From Orobanche coerulescens (taxonomy: Eukaryota; Streptophyta; Magnoliopsida; Lamiales; Orobanchaceae): a DNA stretch of 64,000 bases. The DNA lies in assembly GCA_033398695.1 (NCBI GenBank), contig CM065817.1:32684231-32748230 (forward strand). The letters run 5' to 3'. The translations under genes were made by a program, and so were the position numbers. The notes below the pieces were generated by a model. That model was given only the letters and a program-made list of their open reading frames with translations. It was not told the origin of the DNA and did no database searches. Shown here one piece after another: positions 46,808-57,619 of the stretch (positions are counted from its first letter, which is position 1; every line of letters starts with the position of its first letter).

Positions 46808-48000
46808 ATGGCGAGAACTAGAAGACAACAGAGTCTTGATTGTGTATTGGTTCACACCGAACACTAAGGCGAGTCGTTCGCAAATGTTAGAGGCTGAGTT
46901 GAACCAATACGTGTGGAGGTCCCGGCTCCGAACACGCCTCCACCATCCCCACTATCGAGGGGCCCAGTACCAGATGGTCCCAGGGAGAATGAGGCAGTGT
47001 TGACTATGATGTAGGGTATGATGACCTAGATGGCACAGCTGACGGAAGTCCTGCGAGGGATACAGGCAGCCCGAGAAGCACCTGTACCAGATCCATGAGT
47101 GGAGCAGCCTCGTCAACAGCGGGATGAGAGGCTAATTGGATGAGAGAAGAGAGAGCTAAATGGTGGGGTCAGCAGGATTATTAATGATCTTTCCATACAA
47201 CGACCACCAATTTTTGAGGGGTCGACCGAGCCGACCGACTATGTATAGTGGGTGACCCGAATGGAGAAATTACTCGACATGATCGGATGTCCTGAGGAGC
47301 TGAAGGTACCAGTTGTTGCCTACTATCTAGAGAGGGGTGCCCATTCATGTTGGAAGTAAAGGAAACTGGCAAACCGAGTCGCCACTTGGAGGGAGTTTAA
47401 AGAGGTGTTAGAGGAGCGTTTCTATCCATCTCCTTGAGAGATTTGAAGGTTCGGGAGATCCTGAACCCAGAGATTGATGAGAATGAAGACGTAGCGAAGG
47501 CATCCGAGGTGTTTCTTGCTTTATTGCCTTTTGCATCGAGGATTGTGGAGACAGAGAGAGACAATATTAAGTATTTTAGTCTGAGGTTAAGGCCCCGGAT
47601 TCGGACTCAACTGGTGAGCCACAACTATTCAATGTAACAACAATACATAGACCGAGCTCTAAAGTTGGAGTTGATGTTGAAGGACGTGATGAAGAAGTCG
47701 ACAACCCAGCCGAATAAAAAACAGAAGGTGCAGGCGAGTAACGATGGGAGCAGGAGTGTGGGGTTTCGTAGACCCCAGCCGACTACGGCCCCAACAGGGA
47801 GATTCACCCAACCCTCCAAGAGCGTGAATGAGACTGTTACTTAGTCTCAGACACCGAGAGCCACATGACATTGTTTTAATTGTGGATTGGAGGGCCATTT
47901 GAGGCACCAGTGCCCCAAACCGACCGTGATATGTTTCAAATGCGGAGGAGAGGGTCATATTGCACCCAATTGTGGATAACAACATCAGAGACAACCCGTA
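46808..48000 (+). pseudogene. Tekay-like gag with two CCHC zinc knuckles, broken
   Basis: Gag is the structural, RNA-binding protein of the element. Reading starts at MARTRRQQSLD (46808) but soon meets a stop. The capsid part is recognisable across frames (RPPIFEGSTEPTDYV, WVTRMEKLLDMIGCPE, ATWREFKEVLEERFYP). At about 47870-47980 two zinc knuckles are visible, CFNCGLEGHLRHQC and CFKCGGEGHIAPNC, both with complete C-x2-C-x4-H-x4-C spacing. Several stops and frameshifts make it non-functional. The double knuckle fits the chromovirus/Tekay type. Confidence 0.78.
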
Positions 48001-48199
48001 TCCCCATCGACTATGTCACGAGGACAGACGAGCAAGGCTCGTTCCACGGCATGCATCACTCATCATAGAGGAGGTTTTGGGGTGGGAAAAGCTAGAGACG
48101 AGGGACCGATCGCGTCACAGGTGGGATCTGTACAACATCCCCGAGTCTACGAGATGAAGTGCATTGGAGACACTAATGCTCAGATCACGATAGGTACTA

Positions 48200-48560
48200 T
48201 TTGGATTTAGTCTTTACCTGTTAGTATTTTTTTTGATATAGGTGCTACACATTTATTTATTTCTGAGACTTGTGTAAGAAAACTAATGTTAAGTAGTGCG
48301 TGTAAATGCGAACCATATGTAAACGGGATACCTACTGATACTCGAATAGTAGGTGATAGAGAGATTAGATAATGTCCTATTAGAATAGGCAATCGAGATT
48401 GGTTTACCAATTTGATTGTTATAGAGTTAGGACATGCAAATATGATCTTAGGGATGTACTAGATCACGAGGTATAAAGTGATCATGGGCATCAGAAATTA
48501 GATAGTGATGGTTATATCTGAAGATGACCATCAAGAGACGTTCATGGGACTATGACTTGA
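48200..48560 (+). pseudogene. Tekay-like aspartic protease remnant
   Basis: The frame at about 48207-48265 reads VSIFFDIGATHLFISE, matching the gypsy protease motif (VLFDSGATHSFIS) with DIG in place of DSG. This active-site change, together with downstream stops, should abolish activity. It lies between gag and RT in the normal gypsy order. Confidence 0.7.
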
Positions 48561-48600
48561 TCACTCTGCAAAGATTATCAGAGCACTGAAGGCCAGGAAA

Positions 48601-49226
48601 TTGTTAGAATGGGGATATTCTGGATACTTATGCTATCTATCCACATCGAAGATAGACGAATTGAAGTTAGAGTCCATTCCAATTGTGAGGGACTTTCCAG
48701 AGGTGTTTCCAAACGAGTTACCCGGATTACCACCTAACCGAGAGATTGAGTTCATGATTGACTTGGAGGCTAACACTGCACCAATATCAAAGGCACCGTA
48801 CCAGATGGCCCCAACTGAGATGCAAGAATTGAAGGAACAACTTAAAGAGTTGCTCGAGAGGGGATTTATTCGACCGAGTGTATCCTTATGGGAGCGCTAG
48901 TGTTATTTGTTCGGAAGAAAGACGGATCATTATTGATTTGCATTGATTAGAGGGTGTTGAACAAAGCGACTATCAAAAACAATTATCCTCTACCACAGAT
49001 CAATGATCTCTTAGACCCGCTACAGGGTGCAACCATATTTTATAAGATATATTTACTATCGGGCTATCACTAATTGCGCATTAAGGCGATAGACATTCCG
49101 AAGACAGCATCTGTACCCGCTACGGACATTTCGAGTTTGTGATTATGCCTTTCAGAATAACCAACACACCGGCGATATTCATGGAGTTGATCCGGCGATA
49201 TTCATGGAGTTGATGAACTGAGTATT
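48601..49226 (+). pseudogene. Tekay-like reverse transcriptase, truncated
   Basis: N-terminal RT: IPIVRDFPEVFPNELPGLPP, then REIEFMIDLEANTAPISKAP, YQMAPTEMQELKEQL and LLERGFIRPS in one frame to 48897. It continues in another frame with LFVRKKDGSLLICID and [17 protein letters not shown], later [20 protein letters not shown]. These are the first half of a gypsy RT. The YxDD box, RNase H and integrase are absent because the SIRE-like LTR begins at about 49227. A 23 bp tandem duplication just before the junction breaks the frame again. Confidence 0.8.
49169..49214 (+). repeat. 23 bp tandem duplication in the RT
   Basis: Two adjacent identical 23 bp units (49169-49191 and 49192-49214), each starting CCGGCGATATTCATGG. 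The unit encodes part of the conserved PAIFMEL motif; its duplication shifts the frame 12 bp before the SIRE-like LTR. Confidence 0.9.
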
Positions 49227-50507
49227 TGTAAGATTCATATTGATATAGATTTTGATGATACCAAAATAGGTTATTAGAATTATAAATGTATAGGAATTAG
49301 ACTCCCCAAATACTTGTAATTTTTATTTAAAATTAAAGGGGTCAGAAGAGTCACTGCAAAACAGAAGACGGATTAAGTCTTTGCCTACTGAATTCAACCA
49401 GAAGACCAGTAGAGGGTTCAGCACTGGTCAGACCAGAAGACCAGTAGACAGTGTCACTTGTCTATTAGAACTCGACCAGAAGAAGTGGCAGTCCGAGATT
49501 AAACAGCTTTCCACGTCAGCCCTACTTAACGGTCAGAGTTGACTTATGTGCATGCAAGGACAAACTCGGCCGCATTTATTGCTGAAAGCGATGTGATATT
49601 TCTATTTTATACAAATATGGCGGAACATGAATCGGCCAAGATTTTTATACTTAACAAAGAGAATCCAGACAAGGAAGTTTGCCTGATTTTATGGAGATCA
49701 TCTTCAATGGGAAAAAATTTCAAATACAAGAATAAAAGGCAATTCAAGTTAACAGAGAAAATATACGAGAACATACAGAGAGATAACATGATCAAGCATT
49801 CAAAAATGCACAAAGCAAGATTTACATAGCTTAAAGTTCTAGTTACTCAGTTGTGTTTTATTTTCTTATTTGTAACTGAGTAATATTCAAATAGTTTTGT
49901 TTTGGATAGGTATTTTCAGAAGCACGGTTAAGTGTTTCCAGTGAATCAGGGTCTAGGTAAAGAGATTTCGGTGTTGTCAGGTCACGGTATAGAGATTCTG
50001 GTGAATCAGGGTCACGGTGAAGTGATACTGATATTAGGATAGATCGAGTAGGAAGTTTAGGGTTGTATAAGTCTTCTTATGATTATAAACTCACAAAAAT
50101 AGTGAATTTGCTCCTATCTAAAAGGGGAATAGTGGACTAGTGGAGTATTACATATACCTCTGATACCACTATAAAATCTTTCCAACTCTCTACTACTTTA
50201 TATTTATTGTTTCTTGAAATCTGTCCTATCTACTGAAATCGAACCAGAAGAGAAGAAACAAGTCTATTGGTCAGATACCAGAAGACTTGTATCCTCCCAC
50301 TGATTACTAGTAGACCAGTGTATTAATACACAAAAACATTTTTTAACTTATTTTCTAACACTTATCTGTTATATACTCCATCTTCAAGACAAACAAAAAG
50401 ACTTCCGCTACAAAATATTTATAAACTCTGATTTTAAAAAGAAATTTTAAAATTACCATCTAGCTTATTCACCCCCTCTAAGCTAGATCTTGCCTCGGGA
50501 CCAACGA
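49227..50507 (+). repeat. 5' LTR of a SIRE-like copia element
   Basis: About 1.28 kb from TGTAAGATTCATATTGATA to just before a PBS at 50509. It contains many ACCAGAAGACCAGTAG-type short repeats, also found through the rest of the element. No full 3' LTR is seen, so the left boundary rests on the loss of Tekay RT similarity and a TG start, and is approximate. Confidence 0.6.
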
Positions 50508-50508
50508 G

Positions 50509-50520
50509 TGGTATCAAAGC
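50509..50520 (+). other. Primer-binding site of the SIRE-like element
   Basis: TGGTATCAAAGC, the form of the initiator-Met PBS common in SIRE/Maximus-type copia elements. Confidence 0.8.
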
Positions 50521-50629
50521 AGTATGTTCATTGGACCACCGCATCTGGTTACTGAATCTGATCAAGACAAAGTATATCGACCAGCAGACTTATTTTCATT
50601 TCAAAAAAATAGTTTACACTATTTCAAAA

Positions 50630-51712
50630 ATGGACAGATCTCAAACCCACATGTATACTGATGAGGAGTTTGATGAATGGAGTATATGCATGCAGATTCA
50701 CCTCTCTGCAATGCATGATGGAATGTGGTCAGTGCTCCAGGATGGCCCAAAAAAAGTAATGAAGATCAATCCTGATTCCACTAGATCACCCACTAACACT
50801 CACCCCCGACTGATCCAGAATCCTAAAGAAGAATGGTCCATGTATGACTACAAGCTGGCCAACCTGGACAACATTGCTAAAAGTGAAATCATGAGAACAT
50901 TAGGGAAAACCACATTTCCCATGATCAAATCATATATTTCCACTGCAAAGAACTCTGGGACAAGTTACATGAACTTTCACTTGGAACGGATCAGATAAGG
51001 GAGAATAAACTCTCTATTATTGTTCAAAAATTTGATGCTTTTGAAATGCTTCCTAACGAATCCATCGATGCAATGGAGGTGAGGTTTACTAATATTTTAA
51101 ATGAGTTATCTATTTTGCAAAAATACTATAGCAAAAAGGAAGTGTGCGTGAAAGTTTTTACAGGCCTTACTAAAAGAATGGCATGTTAAAGTGGTGTCCA
51201 TCAAAAGCACCAAGGATCTGAGTACAATGTCAGTAGAGTCCCTTTTCTGGAAATTGAAAGACCATGCTTTTGATCTTGAAAGATTGGAAAAGAAGAAAGT
51301 TGCAAGTGAGAAATTAGCAGCGGCAGTGGTTCCATCCACGATTAGTAGACCCCCTAAAACCAGCAAAGACAAAAGCACATCCAAGAAAGAGAAGGGGTCT
51401 ATTGAAAAGGAGAAAAAGGAAGAAAAATTGGAGGAAGAAATGGCTCTCCTGATGAAGAGCTTTAGAAAATTCATGAAGAAGGACTACACCAAAGGGGGAA
51501 GCTCTAGTACCAGACCCATTAATAAGCCTCAAGATCCCCAATATGATAGGGTATGTTTCAGATGCAAGAGGCCTGGACATTTCAAGAAAGAATGTCCATA
51601 TCCTGAGGAAACCAAGGAGTATCCCAGATCTGGTAGCCCAAGAAGAACAGAAAGAAATGAAAAGAAACAACCTTCCAAAGATGATAAAAGAAAGAAAGCT
51701 CTAGTAGCGTAA
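50630..51712 (+). pseudogene. SIRE-like gag, frameshifted
   Basis: Starts MDRSQTHMYTDEEFDEWS at 50630. The first frame stops at 50998, and the next part (AMEVRFTNILNELSIL, KEVCVKVFTGL) lies in another frame. The third part is open from 51191 to 51712, with STKDLSTMSVESLFWKLKDH, a Lys/Glu-rich coiled region and one zinc knuckle CFRCKRPGHFKKEC. This matches the copia gag order: UBN2-type capsid, linker, CCHC. At least two frame changes break it. Confidence 0.8.
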
Positions 51713-51779
51713 GAGGAGAAATCCAAAGAGAAGGTGAGCTCTTCTGGTGTAATCTCATCCGGTTCAAGAGGGTGAACCA

Positions 51780-52720
51780 ACACTCATCTCGCTTAATGGT
51801 AGAAGAACTTCTTCCGAGTATTTTGAGAAACTATTTCTTTGTGTCTGTTAAACCTTCTTAGTTTTCTCAAATTATTTAGTTTAACGTACCTCTTAGAATA
51901 GTAGCCTGGACCAAGAGGCTTCGGTATCCCCTCCACTAGTTTGGAACAGTAGATCTCTATCTTCCGGTCATGTAATAAGGTTTTCTTTCGAAATCACACC
52001 AGTGTCTACTGTTATTATACCAATAGGGATGCCAGTTTATCTTTCTACTGGTATTGACTTGACCACAAGATATATAAACCTTCTTCTAATTTTTCACTTT
52101 AGGGCCTTGACCAGAAGTTTATCCCTTCTGGTACCCTTAACCAGAGTAGGGTATTGTTTTTATTGAGATCACAATTCTTTTTGGTAAAACCCTTGAAGGG
52201 TCCTTTAGATTGATGAGTTTTCCCTTGTTTAAAGTTGACAGGTTTTGAAAGAATATTTTGGTTATTTTTATAGTCATATCCTATGTATGCTTTGCCTTTT
52301 GGTATGACTTGTCCCTCAGTAATAGAGTTCAAAGATTGTGTGGATTTTGTGAATGTTTTAATTTGCTCCTTGAGTTTTATTTCATTTGATCTCAATTCAG
52401 TATTCTCAGTTTTTAAATTTGCATTTTTTTTTGTTACTGATCCAATCTGGCTAATAAGGATATTTTCCCTATTTTCCAGATTGTCATTTTCTTTTGATAA
52501 AATTTCCTTTTCAGATTCAAGCTGAGAATATGTCTTGGATTTTTTCAAATTCCTCTTTTAAAAATTTTACCATAATATATGTGCTTTCTGTATTAACATA
52601 ATGAGAATAACTTGAATATGATACCTCCTCTCCAGCCCTTTCCCTTAAATTACGATTATCAAAGGAAACTGGAAGAAGCTCGAGCCCCATTTCATGGCTT
52701 AGAGCTAAGCTGGAATCCAA
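51780..52720 (-). pseudogene. Inverted segment of SIRE-like gag coiled-coil region
   Basis: On the minus strand this gives a long coiled-coil protein piece (LESEKEILSKENDNLENREN, then NAELKTENTEL-like heptads) preceded by MGLELLPVSFDNRNLRERAG. In SIRE elements such a Glu/Lys/Asn-rich coiled coil follows the gag zinc knuckle on the same strand. Here gag before it and protease/integrase after it are on the plus strand, so this part has been inverted in place. The breakpoints are about 51720-52100 on the left and about 52720 on the right. The minus-strand frame from 52548 to 52099 is open for 149 codons. Confidence 0.65.
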
Positions 52721-52739
52721 GAAAAAGTAACAGAAGAGG

Positions 52740-53275
52740 ACCCACTATGATGTGGGTCCCCAAATCCTTATTGAATTGATTTATAGGACTGTGTCACCTC
52801 TAGAAGGAAGAAAGGGGTCAAGTGATACCAGATGCTGAATGCTCCAGACATATGACCTGGAACAAAGAGTTACTTACCAATTTCATAAATCTAAATGGGA
52901 TTCATGTGACCTTTGGAGGTGACAAAATTGTTATGATCACAAGTATAAAAGATCTGATCAAAGGAAAACTGATAATTAAGGATGTTTATTTTGTGGAAGA
53001 CTTACATTACAACCTGCTAAGCACTAGCTAACTCTGTTATAAGGGATATGATGTAATGTTCAAAGCGCAGGAGTGTGTGGTGTACAAATCAGGAGACACC
53101 ATACCAATCTTCAAGGCCTATAAAGATAAGAACCTTTATACAATAAACTGGGAATTCAATTGTCCAGAGACATGTCTATCGCCAAGAATGAACAATGCGG
53201 CTATGGCACAAGTGGATGAGCCATATGAATTTCAAGTCAATCATCAAGCTAGCCAAAGGAGGTCTTGTTGAAGGG
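52740..53275 (+). pseudogene. SIRE-like protease region and integrase zinc-binding region
   Basis: After GPTMMWVPKS-like sequence the frame at 52822 reads PDAECSRHMTWNKELL, where copia elements have DSGCSRHMTG. The active-site D-S/T-G is thus D-A-E. It goes on with HVTFGGDKIVMI, GKLIIKDVYFVEDLHYNLLS and, from 53056, a GAG_pre-integrase part (VVYKSGDTIPIFKAYKDKNL). At about 53199 a +1 frame contains LWHKWMSHMNFKSI and LAKGGLVEGLP, the His-His part of the integrase zinc finger. Frame changes between pieces show it is not functional. Confidence 0.75.
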
Positions 53276-53279
53276 TTGC

Positions 53280-53956
53280 CATTAATGATTTTTGACAGAT
53301 AAGCCTCTGTAGAGCTTGTCGAAAAGAAAACAAGTCAAAGCGTCCTTCAAAACAAAGCCTAAATAGTCAACAACTGCACTGGATCTACCGCATATGGATA
53401 TGTTTGGTCCTCTGGTTCCTTTCAAAGATAAGTGGGAAAAAGTATACTCTTGTGATAGTAGATGACTATACAAGATATACTTGGACAATTTCCTTGAGCA
53501 GAAGAATGAAGTACTGAAAAGATGCCAGATCACCTGAGGTTATTGCAAAACCAGAAGAGTCTGACCCTCCTGAATATAAGTTCAGACAGAGGCACTGAAT
53601 TTCTCAACCAGGTGACCATAGATTACTGCAACTCTAATGGTGTCAGTCACCAATTGTTAGCACCCAGAACACCTCAACAAAATGGGGTAGCTGAAAGAAG
53701 AAATAGAACACTCAAAGAAGCTGGAAAAACAATGATTTCAGAAGCTAAGCTACCTCAAAGGTTTTGGGCAGAAGCTGTTAACACAGCTTGCTATGTTCAG
53801 AACAGGTGTATGATCAACAAATTCTTCAACAAGACACCTTATGAACTATGGAATGGGATAAAACCAAATATTTCACATCTCATAGTGTTTGGGGAAAGTG
53901 CTACATTCACAACAATGGAAAGAATCATCTCAAGACATTTGATCGAAGGCGGATGA
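53280..53956 (+). pseudogene. SIRE-like integrase core, broken
   Basis: The Cys pair of the HHCC zinc finger appears as CRACRKEN near 53310. The core follows with VDDYTRYTW (first catalytic Asp, about 53458), then in the frame open to 53956 SSDRGTEFLN (second Asp) and PQQNGVAERRNRTLKEAGK (catalytic Glu), ending near NKTPYELWNGIKPNISHL. All three catalytic residues are recognisable, but in different frames. Part of the C-terminal domain follows with stops to about 54300. Confidence 0.8.
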
Positions 53957-54300
53957 AGGCATACCGATGGGTTACTCTTCTACCAAAGAAGGCATACATA
54001 ATTCTAAATAAGATAACAATGGTAGTTGAAAAATGAATGCATGTAAAATTTGATGAAGTGGATGATACACCCCCTCTGGATGATGAAGTACCAGCAGAAC
54101 CCATTCCAGAACTAGTAGATGATCAATTTGCAAGAATAGACATCAATATGGATTAATCAGAAGATGAAGAAGCTGAAAAAATCAAGTCTGCTGGTACTCA
54201 ACCAGTAGAGGTCCCTTCTGCCAACAGAGACATACCGGATGGGACTGATCCAGAAGATTTTATCAGAAGACCAGGAGGCACTACTGGTCTTCAACTAGAT

Positions 54301-55075
54301 TTGATATGGCTAAGAGATCACCTACCTGAATTAGTGATTGGAGATCCAACACCTGGAGTCAGAACCAGATCCAAGTCCTCAGCAGAAAACATGTTTGAAT
54401 GCTACATTTCTCAAGTTGAGCTAAAGAATGTTACTGAGGCATTTGAAGAAGCAGATTGGATCCAGGCTATGCAAAAGGAACTAAATCAGTTTGAAAAGAA
54501 TGCATTTTAGGATTTGGTTCCTAAACCAGATCATATCAAACCCATTGGCACTAAATGGGTATTCAAGAACAAACTAAATGAAGAAGGTCTTATTATCAAG
54601 AACAAATCCAGGTTAGTGGAACAAGGGTACAATCAATCAGAAGGCATAAATTTTGATGAGACATTTGCACCAGTTGCCAAATTGGAGGCCATCAGAATAT
54701 TCCTGGCCTATGCTGCTTATAAGAACTTCACAGTCTACCAGATGGATGTGAAGAGTGTATTTTTACAAGGAAATTTAGCAGAAGAGGTCTATGTCCTACA
54801 GCCCTCTAGAGTTAAAGTGAGAGGACAAGAAGATATGATGTATAAGATGAAAAAGGATCTTATGGGTTGAACCAAGCTCCCAGATCTTGGTATGATACAC
54901 TCTCCCAGTTCCTAGTTGAAAAGGGATTCACCAAGGGAGCAGTAGATAAGACATTATTCAGAATTGAACAAGAAGGCCATATCCATTTAGTTCAAGTTTA
55001 TGTTGATGATTTTATATTTGAGTCCACTAACCAATTATTATGTGAAAGTTCTCTAAGCTTATGCAGGGAAATTTG
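54301..55075 (+). pseudogene. SIRE-like reverse transcriptase, broken
   Basis: Ordered copia RT motifs: VTEAFEEADWIQAMQKEL, a stop in the next motif (AF*DLVPKP), [51 protein letters not shown] and [15 protein letters not shown] (first catalytic Asp). After a frame change near 54867 come QAPRSWYDTL and VQVYVDDFIFES with the intact YVDD. The gap before QAPRSWY lacks part of the fingers-palm link. It is clearly the SIRE/Maximus type but cannot make an enzyme. Confidence 0.85.
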
Positions 55076-56700
55076 AAATGAGCATGATGGGAGAACTAAA
55101 CTTATTCTTAGGTCTACAAATCAAGCAACCGCCTATTAGTATCTTCATCAATCACCTAAGTACACCAAGGAGCCGGTCAATAAATTTGGGATAAAGAAGG
55201 AATTCAAGAAGATTCCCATGAACACAACAAGCTCGGCTAATTTGGATGAACAAGGCAAACCAAGAGAGACCGGAAGACCTACAGAGGCATTATTGCGCCT
55301 CACTGTACTCGCACGCCAATAGACTGATATTGCTTTCTCGGAGGAGTATGTGCAAGGTTCTAGACCAATTCAAAGGAGAGTCACCCGATCCTTGCAAAGA
55401 AGATCCTTAGATACCTAAATGGGACTCGTAACACAGCCTCGGTATCCTAAGGAAGGAGGATTTGATCTTTTAGTCTATTCGACTGCATTTTGGTGGATGC
55501 AAAGTAGACTTGAATAGTACATTAGGGACATGCTAACTACTAGGGGGAAGGTTTGTCTCCTGGTTCAGCAAGAAGCAGCAGTCTACTGCTACATCTACTG
55601 CAGAAGCAGAATACCTTGTAGCTGGGAGTTGCTACACACAACTCATCTGGATACAACATCTAAGGGATTATGAAATAATTGCCAAGGAGAACAAGATCAG
55701 ATGTGATCAGTGTTCTAAAAATCGGCCTAGGCGGCCGCCTAGGCGCCGCCTAGGCGCTAGAAGGTGGCCCTCCGCCCCGACTACCCCCTAATCGGTTCTG
55801 CCAGGCGGCTAGGCGGGTCTTAGGCGGGCTAGGCGGGTCCTAGGCGGGCTAGGCGGGTCCTAGGCGGGCTAGGCGGGTCCTAGGCGACTACCCCATCTGT
55901 CCAGATTTTTTTCCTTTTCTATTTTATTTTTTAACGTTTTGTCCAAAAACGTGTTTTCCTTCGCTGGACCCTCAAACCCTAAGTACCGTTTTCCTTCTCC
56001 TGTATCTCCCGGTCCATTCGTTTCTTCCTTTTCACCTTCGCTGCGGAAACTATCATCTAATTCTCCATCTGCCCGCGCACCAAATAATCGGCAGCTCACC
56101 TTCTTCTAGTCCAGTTTTTCCATTCCTACTGCTTTCATCATCTTCGGGCCCATGGTTCTTCCATCTTCTGGTCGTTGTTCTTCCACTCACCTTCGGGTTT
56201 TCTTTTTTATTTTTTTTTTTTAAAAAAAAGTCATTGTAGATGGAGAACATATATTGGAGGAAGGATATGGAGATGAGGAAGACATGGAATTTTGACTTTA
56301 GTTTGTGGCTTTTGCTTTTTGAATGTTTTTTTTCAAGACTATTGGAATGTTTTTTTTTTCAAGACTACTTTTGAAAAGAATATTATTATGCATTTTGTAT
56401 GCATATATAAAAATAAATAAAATCTAAAATATATAAAAAAACCGCCTAGCGCCTAGCCGCCTAGGCACCGCCTCCAAGGCCTAGGCGCTAGAAGGTCCCC
56501 GTCCGCCCGCTTACCGCCTAGCGCCTTTTAGAACATTGGATGTGATAACACAAGTGCCATTGCTATCACACAAAATCCAGTACAACATTCAAGGACCAAG
56601 CACATAGCAATCGATATCATTTTATCGTAGATCATGTGGAACATAAGAATGTGGCTGTTGAGTATGTCAACACAGTAGATTCAAACTTGCGCTATATTCA
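55076..56700 (+). pseudogene. SIRE-like RNase H, interrupted by hAT3
   Basis: Decayed RNase H: an AEAEYLVAGSCYTQLIW-like frame lies near 55600-55660, and CDNTSAIAITQNPVQHSRTK starts at the right side of hAT3 (56539). The CD of this motif is encoded by the duplicated GATGTGAT. Removing the 831 bp hAT3 and one duplication restores continuity between KENKIR and CDNTSAI. Stops and frame changes before the insertion show it was already decaying. Confidence 0.78.
55708..56538. mobile_element. Non-autonomous hAT-type element (hAT3)
   Basis: Begins CAGTGTTCTAAAAATCGGCC and ends CCTTTTAGAACATTG, with TIR CARTGTTCTAAAA, flanked by the perfect 8 bp duplication GATGTGAT (55700-55707 and 56539-56546). 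Subterminal regions carry arrays of GCCTAGGCG / TAGGCGGGTCC (55730-55895 and 56440-56525), including near-identical GGGCTAGGCGGGTCCTA units in tandem. The centre is pyrimidine-rich with no transposase. The host sequence (copia RNase H) is continuous across the insertion, which confirms the borders. Confidence 0.93.
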
Positions 56701-56990
56701 AAAACCCCTATGTGAATCACGGTTCAATATGTTGCGAAACGAGTTGAGAATTATCGAATTTCTGTGACCGGAAGAGGTGCAAAGCGAAGAGAGGTCTTCT
56801 GGTTGGTGACCAAGAAAGTCCTATCAACTCTCCTCGTTGACCTCCGGTAGACACCTACGAAGACCAGAAGAGGCGAACCTTGGTCAGCTGAGATAATATT
56901 AATTAAATTTGAAACGGCACAACGATCAACTAAAAGACAGACATATTATTTCATTAACACCGCCATTGATTGCTAACTCAACGGATATAT
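56701..56990 (+). other. 3' end of the SIRE-like element
   Basis: Non-coding; keeps ACCAGAAGAGG-type short repeats like those of the 5' LTR, but I cannot align it to that LTR. It ends in the left target duplication of the SINE (56975-56990). Confidence 0.4.
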
Positions 56991-57427
56991 TTTTTTTTGA
57001 TAACTAGGTGATCCCAGCTTAGCCGGACTAATCCTAGTCCCTCAATGAACCCACTTCTAACCCATTGAGAGAAGTAAATCGCGAGTCGCCGAGCAATTCC
57101 TGTGGTTCCCAATGCCTTTTCTCGTACACTTCGCGCACAAGGAGAAGCCCTTAATCGATTAATAGCGCCTCAGTTCCCAAAGACAGCTTTCGGGAGAATG
57201 ACCACCGATTGGTCAAGATCTCCGGTTCCCAAAGAAGGAAATACTTCCACACCGCCGCTGACGTGAGATTAAACATTGATTAGCGGTGCTTGAGCTATCC
57301 CCGGGAGCTAGAGGATCATAAAGAGAAAAACTTCCTCTTTCACCTCCTTTGGTGGGGTTAGAACCCAAGACCTCTCCAAAGGAGTGTCTTGAAAGAGGCC
57401 CTACCACTGGACCACCCACCCTTCCCC
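56991..57427 (-). mobile_element. tRNA-derived SINE, minus strand
   Basis: A 437 bp retroposon. Its minus-strand head (57427 leftwards) has an A box (GGTGGTCCAGTGGTAG, 57401-57416) and B box (GGGTTCTAACCC, 57355-57366). Its tail is a short A run (T run at 56991-56998). A 16 bp target duplication flanks it, AACTCAACGGATATAT (56975-56990) and AACTCACTGGATATAT (57428-57443), with two mismatches. These are the features of a plant SINE. It inserted in or beside the decayed SIRE-like element. Short open frames inside have no coding meaning. Confidence 0.85.
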
Positions 57428-57443
57428 AACTCACTGGATATAT

Positions 57444-57619
57444 TCATACAATTATAAATAGAGAGATAAAATGACCAGATAAATTCTTTACCTTTTCTCT
57501 CTATCTATCTATATTCTGCAATTAATCTCTCTCTTTCTCTTTCTAATTTCTTACTGCATAATCATTATTTCATTTACTATTCTGCAATTAATCTTTCTCT
57601 TTCTCTTTCTCAATTATCT
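57444..57619. other. Pyrimidine-rich spacer before repeat copy 2
   Basis: Contains a TATA-like TATAAATAGAG at 57452 and two imperfect units beginning TATTCTGCAATTAATC (57513 and 57580), with CTCTCTTTCTCTTTC runs. It could be a divergent 3' LTR piece of the SIRE-like element. The junction to the direct repeat lies at about 57620. Confidence 0.35.
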
